Positions 57,170-64,000 of a DNA stretch of 64,000 nt are shown here, one piece after another. Both the position numbers and the translations under genes were made by a program. The notes below the pieces were generated by a model, which was not told the origin of the DNA, did not search any database, and saw only the letters and a program-made list of their open reading frames with translations. Within the stretch, counting starts at the first letter, position 1; the number at the start of each line of letters is the position of its first letter. Source of the DNA: Scatosoma sp900555925 (GTDB lineage: Bacteria > Bacillota > Clostridia > Christensenellales > Borkfalkiaceae); contig CAUGYD010000004.1 in assembly GCA_959603585.1 (NCBI GenBank), positions 124,001 to 188,000 of the forward strand. Reading direction: 5' to 3'.

Positions 57170-58045
57170 ATGCTGGATTTCATCACTACATTTATCAACG
57201 GACTCAATCTTGGAGGAATTTACGCACTGATCGCGCTCGGCTACACGATGGTGTACGGTATAGCGAAGATGTTAAACTTTGCGCACGGCGACATTATTAT
57301 GGTAGGCGGATATACGATCATGGTATTTTTCAGCATGACGGGGCTGCCCGTCGTGGGCGTGCTGTGCGCGATTCCCCTCTGCGTGGTCGTGGGTATCGTC
57401 ATCGAAAAAGTCGCATATAAACCTTTGAGGGGCGCTTCTCCCCTCGCGGTGCTGATCACGGCGATCGGTGTCAGTTATCTGTTGCAGAGCTTGGCGCAGA
57501 TGATTTTCGGGCCGGGGCAGCAGATGGTAGATCTGGGCGATTTGGGCACAATTTCCGTCGGAAGTTTGAAGATTAAAGTTTCGACGATCGTGACGCTTCT
57601 CGCCGCGACGGCGATCATGGTTTCTTTGACGCTATTCGTTCATAAGACGAAGGCGGGCAAAGCCATGCTCGCTGTGGCGGAGGACCGGGACGCGGCTCGC
57701 CTGATGGGCATCAACGTAAACGCGATTATCACATTGACCTTTGCCATCGGTTCGGCACTTGCGGCCGTAGCGGGAGTATTTTACCTTCTGGGCTCGCCTG
57801 CGGTATATCCTACCTTGGGATCCATGCCGGGAATCAAAGCGTTTACGGCGGCGGTCATCGGGGGGATAGGTTCGATTCCGGGCGCCATGGTCGGCGGACT
57901 TCTTCTCGGAATCATCGAATGTATCTGCGGAGCAGTGCCCGCGCTGTCCAAGTATACGATTGCCGTGGAGTTTGTTTTGCTCATCGTCATACTCCTCGTC
58001 AAACCGAGCGGTATTCTCGGCAAGAAAAAACGGGAGAAGGTGTGA
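57170..58045 (+). CDS. livH: Branched-chain amino acid ABC transporter permease LivH
   Basis: 291 residues, about eight membrane helices. INGLNLGGIYALIALGYTMVYGIAKMLNFAHGDIIMVGGYT and AVAEDRDAARLMGINVNAIITLTFAIGSALAAVAGV (the coupling loop) are typical of LivH. The gene is 40 bases after livJ and ends 1 base before the livM-livG fusion. Confidence 0.95.
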   Translation: MLDFITTFINGLNLGGIYALIALGYTMVYGIAKMLNFAHGDIIMVGGYTIMVFFSMTGLPVVGVLCAIPLCVVVGIVIEKVAYKPLRGASPLAVLITAIGVSYLLQSLAQMIFGPGQQMVDLGDLGTISVGSLKIKVSTIVTLLAATAIMVSLTLFVHKTKAGKAMLAVAEDRDAARLMGINVNAIITLTFAIGSALAAVAGVFYLLGSPAVYPTLGSMPGIKAFTAAVIGGIGSIPGAMVGGLLLGIIECICGAVPALSKYTIAVEFVLLIVILLVKPSGILGKKKREKV

Positions 58046-58046
58046 T

Positions 58047-60020
58047 ATGGAAAATGCGGCAAAAACTTATTTCAAAAATATCAAAAAGAACTTTGAGTGG
58101 AAGGGTTGTATTAATTACGTGGTAGTCGCGGCATTTGCCATTTTCTTTTCCGTTCTGCATTCGACGGGAAATCTGGAACGATCCACTCGTTTCCTTCTCG
58201 AAAAAATCACATATAGCGCGGTGCTTGCCGTCTCCCTCTGCCTCGTCGTCGGCTTTTTGGGCGAACTTTCCTTGGGGCATGCGGCATTCATGGGCTTGGG
58301 AGCATATATCGGCGGCTATATGGAAACGTATGTCTATGCGAGCTTTACGGACGCTGCGCCGCTCGTGTCGATCATCGTCTCCATGCTCATCGGCGGTTTG
58401 GTCGCGGCGTTTTTCGGCTTGATTATCGGTCTTCCCGCCCTCCGTCTGAAAGGGGATTACCTCGCTATCGTCACGCTCGCGTTCGGGGAAATCGTTCGGA
58501 CGGTTTTCCAGAATTCGGGGACTTTCGGGGCGGAACTCGGAATGGATACTTATCGGTATAAGGAAATTTTCATCGTCGGGTTCGTAGTGCTTCTCATCAC
58601 GATGTTTGTCGTACAAAATCTTGTGCGCAGCAAACAAGGCAGGGCGATCATGGCAATTCGTGATAATGAAATTGCCGCCCGCTCTATGGGTATAAACGTC
58701 ACTTACTATAAGTTGATGGTATTCATGCTCTCGGCGTTTTTCGCTGGAATCGCGGGAGTGCTTTTCAGCAACACCAATCGCGTCTCTTCCGGTACTTTCG
58801 GTTATAGTTATTCCATCGATATTCTCGTCATGGTCGTGCTCGGCGGCATGCGCAGCATAAGCGGCGTAATCGTATCCGCTGTGCTAATCACTTGGATAAA
58901 CACCGAACTCGCCACAGTTCTTACGGGCAATCTTGCGGCGCTGCAAAACGTAATTTACTCTCTCATTCTCATCGGAATCGTGGTTTTCAATCACGCGCCG
59001 GGACTCAAAGATTTCAGAAAAAAATATAACTTCCGTACTCTCGCGGCAAAAATTTTCAAAAAGAAATCTTCCGCTGCGCCCGTTTCCGAACCTGTCTCCG
59101 ATAACGTCGGAACTTCTTCGGTTTCTTCCGCGGAAATTTCCGCAGAACCTTCTCTTCCGACTTGCGTTACTTCTCCGAAGTCTGTTGAAGCCGAGGCCTC
59201 TGTTTTACCTGCCCGACAAGCCGATGCGGTTTCTACCGAGGAAGCAGAGGCGGAATACGTCCTCAAAACGGAAAATCTGGGTATATCTTTCGGCGGTCTC
59301 AGTGCCGTGAAGGGGATAGACCTTCAAATCAAGAAGGGAGAACTTTACGGTTTGATCGGCCCTAACGGAGCGGGCAAGACGACGGTATTCAATCTCCTCA
59401 CGGGAGTATATAAACCGACGACGGGAGATTTCTATCTGAACGGCAGGAAGCTGACGGGAAAGAGCCAGATGATGATCAACCGTGCGGGGATCGCGCGGAC
59501 GTTTCAGAATATTCGTATTTTCGAGGATATGAGTATTATCCGCAACGTAATGGTAGGGCTGGAAAATCGTCCCGAGTATAAATGTTCGTTGGCGAACAGT
59601 ATTTTCAGAACTCCGCGGTATTATAAGACGGTAACGGCGATGCGTGAGAAGGCGAAGGAGCTTCTTCGGGTATTCGGCTTGGAAGAGATTCGGAACCAGC
59701 TCGCGGGGAATCTGCCTTACGGGAAGCAGAGAAAGCTGGAAATCGCGCGGGCGTTGGCGACGTCGCCTTCTTTGCTGTTGCTCGACGAGCCCGCGGCGGG
59801 CATGAACCCCAACGAGACGCAAGAGCTCATGGATACCATCAGACTGGTGCGGGATAAATTCGACGTCACGATCCTGCTCATCGAGCACGACATGCGGCTC
59901 GTTTCGGGGATTTGCGACAGACTGACGGTGCTCAATTTCGGCACGGTGCTTGCGCAGGGGAAGGTGAAGGACGTGTTGAACGATCCGGAAGTCGTAAGGG
60001 CATATCTGGGAGGTGAATGA
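58047..60020 (+). CDS. LivM permease fused to LivG ATPase
   Basis: 657 residues joining two usual proteins. The LivM part (about 1-320) has FLGELSLGHAAFMGLGAYIGGYM, LKGDYLAIVTLAFGEIVRTVFQN and IRDNEIAARSMGINVTYYKLMVF. A Ser/Ala/Glu/Pro-rich linker (about 335-405) follows. The LivG part (about 410-657) has GLIGPNGAGKTTVFN, GIARTFQNIRIFEDM, NLPYGKQRKLEIARAL in the ABC signature place, LLLLDEPAAGMN and the LIEHDM switch. Start at 58047 after GAAGG; the open frame from 57960 overlaps livH. Confidence 0.92.
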   Translation: MENAAKTYFKNIKKNFEWKGCINYVVVAAFAIFFSVLHSTGNLERSTRFLLEKITYSAVLAVSLCLVVGFLGELSLGHAAFMGLGAYIGGYMETYVYASFTDAAPLVSIIVSMLIGGLVAAFFGLIIGLPALRLKGDYLAIVTLAFGEIVRTVFQNSGTFGAELGMDTYRYKEIFIVGFVVLLITMFVVQNLVRSKQGRAIMAIRDNEIAARSMGINVTYYKLMVFMLSAFFAGIAGVLFSNTNRVSSGTFGYSYSIDILVMVVLGGMRSISGVIVSAVLITWINTELATVLTGNLAALQNVIYSLILIGIVVFNHAPGLKDFRKKYNFRTLAAKIFKKKSSAAPVSEPVSDNVGTSSVSSAEISAEPSLPTCVTSPKSVEAEASVLPARQADAVSTEEAEAEYVLKTENLGISFGGLSAVKGIDLQIKKGELYGLIGPNGAGKTTVFNLLTGVYKPTTGDFYLNGRKLTGKSQMMINRAGIARTFQNIRIFEDMSIIRNVMVGLENRPEYKCSLANSIFRTPRYYKTVTAMREKAKELLRVFGLEEIRNQLAGNLPYGKQRKLEIARALATSPSLLLLDEPAAGMNPNETQELMDTIRLVRDKFDVTILLIEHDMRLVSGICDRLTVLNFGTVLAQGKVKDVLNDPEVVRAYLGGE

Positions 60021-60021
60021 G

Positions 60022-60738
60022 ATGGCTTTGCTGAACGTCGAAAATCTTCAAGTATCTTACGGCCTCATCAAGGCAATCAAGGGAATTTCCTTTCATGTAG
60101 ACGAAGGAGAAATCGTAGCGCTTATCGGGACGAACGGAGCGGGCAAAACGACGGCGATGCACGCGGTCGCAAAGCTCTTGACGCCCGATAGCGGCAAAAT
60201 CGAGTTCGCGGGTACGGACGTGACCAAATACCCCGCGCATAAAATCGTGCGGTTGGGCATGAGTCAGGTTCCCGAGGGGCGGAGGATTTTTCAGGAGCTC
60301 AAAGTCAAGGACAATCTTTTGCTGGGAGCCTTTTCGCGCAAGGATAAAGCGGAATTTTTGGGAACTTTGGAGGAGATGTATTCGCTTTTCCCGATATTGA
60401 AGGAACGTGAAAACCAGATCGCGGGCACGCTTTCGGGCGGAGAACAGCAAATGCTGGCGGTGGCGCGGGCGATGATGTCTCATCCGAAACTTTTATTGCT
60501 CGACGAGCCGAGCATGGGGCTTTCGCCGCTGTATGTAGGTCAGATTTTCGGCATGATAAAGAAAATCAACGAAAGCGGCGTGACCGTCTTTCTCGTCGAG
60601 CAGAACGCAAAGCAAGCGCTGTCTTTGGCGGACAGGGCGTATGTTCTGGAAACGGGCAACGTCATTTTGGAAGGGACGGGCAAAGAATTATTGAACAATG
60701 AAAACGTCAGAAAGGCTTACTTGGGGGAGGGCGAATGA
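60022..60738 (+). CDS. livF: Branched-chain amino acid ABC transporter ATP-binding protein LivF
   Basis: 238 residues. Walker A IGTNGAGKTTAMHAV is at about 33, ABC signature TLSGGEQQMLAVARA at about 135, Walker B LLLLDEPSMGLSP, and the VEQNAKQALSLADRAYVLETG end is LivF-like. It forms the ATPase pair with the LivG part of the fusion. The ATG at 60022 is 8 bases after GGAGG; a GTG at 60013 is an alternative start. Confidence 0.95.
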   Translation: MALLNVENLQVSYGLIKAIKGISFHVDEGEIVALIGTNGAGKTTAMHAVAKLLTPDSGKIEFAGTDVTKYPAHKIVRLGMSQVPEGRRIFQELKVKDNLLLGAFSRKDKAEFLGTLEEMYSLFPILKERENQIAGTLSGGEQQMLAVARAMMSHPKLLLLDEPSMGLSPLYVGQIFGMIKKINESGVTVFLVEQNAKQALSLADRAYVLETGNVILEGTGKELLNNENVRKAYLGEGE

Positions 60739-60777
60739 TTTCGCCCTCCGAATCGGGTTATAAGGAGAAACGGACTT

Positions 60778-62154
60778 ATGTTGAAAAGGTCGGATAAAAC
60801 GAATCTTTTGGAGCAGCATTCTTACGTATACGATTTGCAGGACGTAGCTACGCCCAATCTGTATACGGAAATTTACGATTATGCGGAAATTCCGAAAGTC
60901 CCGTTCAATCACCGTCGGGTGCCGCTCGGCATGGCGGACGAAATCTGGATCACGGACACTTCTTTCCGCGACGGCCAGCAGTCCCGTACGCCGTATACGG
61001 TTGAGGAAATCGCAGACTTGTTCCGCCTGCTTTCGCGGCTGGGCGGGGAGAACGGCATCATTCGCCAGACGGAATTTTTCGCGTATAGCAAAAAGGATCG
61101 GGAAGCCATAGAAAAATGTCAGTCCATGGATCTGAAATTTCCCGAAATCACCACTTGGATACGGGCGAAGAAGGAAGATTTCGCGCTCGTCAAAAGTCTG
61201 GGCATCAAGGAGACGGGAATCCTCGTCAGCGCGTCGGATTATCATATTTTCAAAAAGCTGGGACTGACCCGCAAGCAGGCTCTCGATAAATACGTCGGCG
61301 CGGTCAAGGACTCCTTCGACGCGGGAATCATTCCCCGTTGTCACTTGGAGGACATTACCCGCGCGGATTTTTACGGCTTCGTGCTCCCGTTTGTCAACGA
61401 ATTGCAGCGCGTCTCGGACGAAGCGGGAATCCCCGTCAAAATCCGCGCCTGCGACACGATGGGCTACGGCGTGCCGTTCGCGGAGGTGGCGCTCCCCCGA
61501 AGCGTGGCGGGAATTATCTACGGAATCCAGCACTATTCGGGAATTTCCTCCGACCGTCTGGAATGGCACGGCCATAACGATTTCCATAAAGCGGTAGCGA
61601 ACGCGACGACCGCATGGCTCTACGGCGCGAGCGGCGTCAACTGTTCCATGCTGGGAATCGGCGAGCGCACGGGCAATATTCCCTTGGAAGCCATGGTGCT
61701 CGAATATGCTTCTCTGCGCGGTTCTCTGGACGGAATGGATACGACGGTCATCACGGAAATCGCGGATTATTATAGAGACGTAATCGGGTTCGATATTCCG
61801 CCGATGATGCCGTATGTCGGGAGTAGTTTCAATGTCACGCGCGCGGGCATACATGCGGACGGGCTCATGAAGGACGAGCGGATTTATAATATCTTCGATA
61901 CGAAAAAGATCCTCAATAAGAGCGCGGGCGTCATGCTGGGCCCGAACAGCGGTCTTGCGGGCGTCGCCTATTGGATAAACGGGCATTACGGCTTTAAGGG
62001 GGACGAACTCGTCATGAAAGGCGACGACGCGGTAATCGAATTAAAGAATCGGATCGATGCAATTTACGAAGACGGGAGGGTGTCCGCCGTTTCCGAAGAG
62101 GAACTTGAAACGATGCTTTCGGAAATCGATCCCGCCCGCTTCGGGAAAAAATAA
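60778..62154 (+). CDS. Re-type citrate synthase
   Basis: Condenses acetyl-CoA and oxaloacetate with Re stereochemistry; an unrelated replacement for GltA in Clostridia and other anaerobes. The 458-residue protein has the DRE-TIM core of isopropylmalate and homocitrate synthases (WITDTSFRDGQQSRTPYTVEEIADLF, PRCHLEDITRADFYGFV, LEWHGHNDFHKAVANATTAWLYG) and the segments typical of the C. kluyveri Re-citrate synthase (TGILVSASDYHIF, VNCSMLGIGERTGNIP, FNVTRAGIHADG). An aconitase follows 27 bases later, which fits citrate. 2-Isopropylmalate synthase is the alternative; the neighbour and length argue against it. Confidence 0.85.
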   Translation: MLKRSDKTNLLEQHSYVYDLQDVATPNLYTEIYDYAEIPKVPFNHRRVPLGMADEIWITDTSFRDGQQSRTPYTVEEIADLFRLLSRLGGENGIIRQTEFFAYSKKDREAIEKCQSMDLKFPEITTWIRAKKEDFALVKSLGIKETGILVSASDYHIFKKLGLTRKQALDKYVGAVKDSFDAGIIPRCHLEDITRADFYGFVLPFVNELQRVSDEAGIPVKIRACDTMGYGVPFAEVALPRSVAGIIYGIQHYSGISSDRLEWHGHNDFHKAVANATTAWLYGASGVNCSMLGIGERTGNIPLEAMVLEYASLRGSLDGMDTTVITEIADYYRDVIGFDIPPMMPYVGSSFNVTRAGIHADGLMKDERIYNIFDTKKILNKSAGVMLGPNSGLAGVAYWINGHYGFKGDELVMKGDDAVIELKNRIDAIYEDGRVSAVSEEELETMLSEIDPARFGKK

Positions 62155-62181
62155 TAAAATTCAGAGGTATAAAGGAAGAAT

Positions 62182-64000
62182 ATGGGACAGACAATCGCAC
62201 AGAAAATCATCGCAAAACATCTCGTTTCGGGCGAAATGAAGGCCGGAAAGGAAATCGCCTTGAAAATCGACCAGACGCTCACGCAGGACGCGACGGGCAC
62301 GATGGCGTATCTCGAATTTGAGAGCATGGGCGTCGAGCGCGTCCGCACGGAGCGCTCCGTGGCATACGTAGACCATAATACGCTGCAAACGGGCTTTGAG
62401 AATCCCGACGACCATCGTTTTATTCGCACGATCGCGAAAAAACACGGCATCTATTTTTCCCGTCCGGGAAACGGAATCTGTCATCAGGTACACCTCGAAC
62501 GCTTCGGAATTCCGGGCAAGACGTTGATCGGTTCCGACAGCCATACGCCCACGGGCGGGGGGCTGGGAATGCTCGCGTTCGGTGCGGGCGGAATGGACGT
62601 CGCGGTGGCGATGGGCGGCGGAGCCTATTATATCACCATGCCGAAAATGCTGAAAGTGAATTTAAGGGGGCGCCTTCGTCCGTTTGTCACGGCGAAGGAC
62701 GTCAGCCTGGAAATTCTCCGTCTGCTCTCGGTAAAGGGCGGAGTGGGCTATATTATCGAATGGGGCGGCGAGGGGATCAAGACGCTCTCCGTTCCCGAGC
62801 GGGCGACGATTACCAATATGGGAACGGAGCTGGGCGCCACAACTTCGATTTTCCCTTCCGACGAAGTGACGCGGGCGTTTTTGAAGGCGCAGGGGCGCGA
62901 GGGCGACTTCGTCGCTTTGGAAAGCGATCCCGACGCCGTTTACGACAAGGTCATAGAAATCGACCTCGATGCGCTGGAACCCATGATCGCCAAGCCGCAC
63001 AGTCCCGATAACGTGGTGAAGGTGAGCGAAGTGGAAGGAATGAAAGTGGATCAGGTATGTATCGGCTCCTGTACCAATTCTTCTTTGTACGACATGTTGA
63101 AGGCGGCGGCGATTTTCCGCGGCAGGACGGTGGCGGACAGCGTGGACGTCTCTGTTTCCCCGGGTTCGAGACAGGTGCTTGCGGAGCTCATGCGAAGCGG
63201 CGCTGCGGAGGATTTCATCTCCGCGGGCGCGCGACTTCTGGAATGTGCCTGCGGTCCTTGCATCGGCATGGGCTTTTCTCCCAGCTCGGGCGGCGTATCC
63301 CTTCGGACGTTCAACCGTAACTTTGAAGGCAGGAGCGGCACAAAGGACGCCAAGGTGTGCCTTTGCTCACCCGAGACGGCGGCGGCTTCGGCTCTGGCGG
63401 GGTACATTTTCGATCCTCGGAAATTAGACGTCAGCCTCGCGGTCAAAATGCCCGAAACCTTCCATACGGACGACAGCGGAATACTTCCTCCCGCATCGGC
63501 GGAGGAGAGCAAAGACGTGGAGATCCTGCGCGGGCCGAACATCAAGCCTTTCCCCGTGAACACGCCCGTGCCCGATAAAATGACGGTAAAGGTTTCGTTA
63601 AAGACGGGAGACAATATCACGACCGATCACATCATGCCCGCGGGCGCGAAAATTCTTCCCTTCCGTTCCAATATTCCGTATATGTCGCAGTTTTGTTTCT
63701 CCGCGTTGGATAAGGAATTTCCCGAACGCGCGAAGGCGTATAAAGCGAGCGTCATCATCGGCGGCGTAAATTACGGGCAGGGTTCTTCGCGGGAGCATGC
63801 GGCGCTCGTCCCGATGTATCTGGGAATCAAAGCGGTTGCGGCAAAAAGTTTCGCGCGCATTCACGCGGCGAACTTGATCAACGCGGGGATTTTGCCCCTC
63901 GAATTTGAGGACGCTTCGGATTACGACGAAATTTCTCTTTCGGACGAATTGGAAATGGACGACTTGTACGCCGGCCTGAAAGCGGGGCGCGTAAAAGTAT
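62182..64000 (+). CDS. Aconitate hydratase (Aquifex-type), 3' end outside window
   Basis: Interconverts citrate and isocitrate. 606 residues are visible; the family has about 640. Translated by hand: MGQTIAQKIIAKHL at the start, LIGSDSHTPTGGGLGMLAFGAGG, the iron-sulfur ligands in CIGSCTNSS and CACGPCIGMGF, then the swivel domain, separated by a short linker, with TDHIMPAG, YGQGSSREHAALVPMYLG and AKSFARIHAANLINAGI. It joins the leuC-like and leuD-like parts in one chain. With the Re-citrate synthase it makes isocitrate for 2-oxoglutarate and glutamate. Confidence 0.9.
   Translation, partial: MGQTIAQKIIAKHLVSGEMKAGKEIALKIDQTLTQDATGTMAYLEFESMGVERVRTERSVAYVDHNTLQTGFENPDDHRFIRTIAKKHGIYFSRPGNGICHQVHLERFGIPGKTLIGSDSHTPTGGGLGMLAFGAGGMDVAVAMGGGAYYITMPKMLKVNLRGRLRPFVTAKDVSLEILRLLSVKGGVGYIIEWGGEGIKTLSVPERATITNMGTELGATTSIFPSDEVTRAFLKAQGREGDFVALESDPDAVYDKVIEIDLDALEPMIAKPHSPDNVVKVSEVEGMKVDQVCIGSCTNSSLYDMLKAAAIFRGRTVADSVDVSVSPGSRQVLAELMRSGAAEDFISAGARLLECACGPCIGMGFSPSSGGVSLRTFNRNFEGRSGTKDAKVCLCSPETAAASALAGYIFDPRKLDVSLAVKMPETFHTDDSGILPPASAEESKDVEILRGPNIKPFPVNTPVPDKMTVKVSLKTGDNITTDHIMPAGAKILPFRSNIPYMSQFCFSALDKEFPERAKAYKASVIIGGVNYGQGSSREHAALVPMYLGIKAVAAKSFARIHAANLINAGILPLEFEDASDYDEISLSDELEMDDLYAGLKAGRVKV

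Noticed and set aside
1..64000. CRISPR arrays, rRNA genes, insertion sequences, replication origin
   Set aside because: I looked for evenly spaced repeats, rRNA-like segments, transposases and DnaA-box clusters and found none that I can support.

Overview
The window looks like a chromosomal contig of an anaerobic, fermentative Gram-positive bacterium of the Clostridia (Bacillota), probably an uncultured gut lineage. The grounds are single-polypeptide pyruvate:ferredoxin oxidoreductase, a Re-type citrate synthase beside an Aquifex-type aconitase, an ECF vitamin transporter core followed by truA, small alarmone synthetase, consensus TTGACA/TATAAT promoters, strong AGGAGG ribosome binding sites, and no outer-membrane genes. 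I cannot name the species from sequence alone.

Layout. 1-9.0 kb: amino-sugar and cell-surface precursor genes (glmM end, glmS, a membrane-bound NDP-sugar 4,6-dehydratase, a NahK-like sugar kinase, glf), a tiny DUF3789-like ORF, a GNAT and an MFS permease. 9.0-16.3 kb (minus strand): a complete F1Fo ATP synthase operon headed by a DUF1275 membrane protein; its delta subunit is abnormal, being two copies of the C-terminal domain with no N-terminal domain. A divergent LysR gene lies across a LysR-box-like palindrome. 17.3-20.2 kb: RelQ-like alarmone synthetase, a secreted-type metallo-beta-lactamase-fold protein, and a YitT permease.

20.4-25.56 kb: tRNA-Val(CAC) whose 3' part is repeated perfectly over 47 bp at 25513-25559. 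Between the copies lies an AT-rich, 5.1-kb integrated element: an N-terminally deleted tyrosine recombinase, paired ATTGGGGAAG repeats inside both ends, a HicAB module, three tandem small proteins of the same plan (two membrane helices, then a coiled coil), a glycine-rich protein and a phage tail/baseplate-like protein.

25.8-43.2 kb: GT4 glycosyltransferase, Ser-rich lipoprotein, PFOR, ECF transporter with EcfA1 and EcfA2 fused into one protein, ecfT, truA, CPBP protease, a PYNQG-repeat membrane protein, then mnmE, lysR, lepA, an MGMT-like gene and hemW. 43.5-50.1 kb: a surface polysaccharide cluster with rfbF, rfbG and rfbH, i.e. the CDP-3,6-dideoxyhexose pathway, plus a probable final reductase and two glycosyltransferases. 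50.1-55.4 kb: GH27 alpha-galactosidase with an AraC regulator, and ribokinase with a LacI regulator and a visible operator, then a SIMPL protein.

55.55-64 kb: a branched-chain amino acid ABC importer (livJ, livH, a livM-livG fusion, livF) followed closely by Re-citrate synthase and aconitase. Its long 5' leader holds a short ORF extremely rich in Val, Ile and Leu and four GC-rich segments that can form alternative terminator and antiterminator pairings, which I read as a translational attenuator. The attenuator, the tRNA-borne element and the delta subunit are the observations I would follow first.
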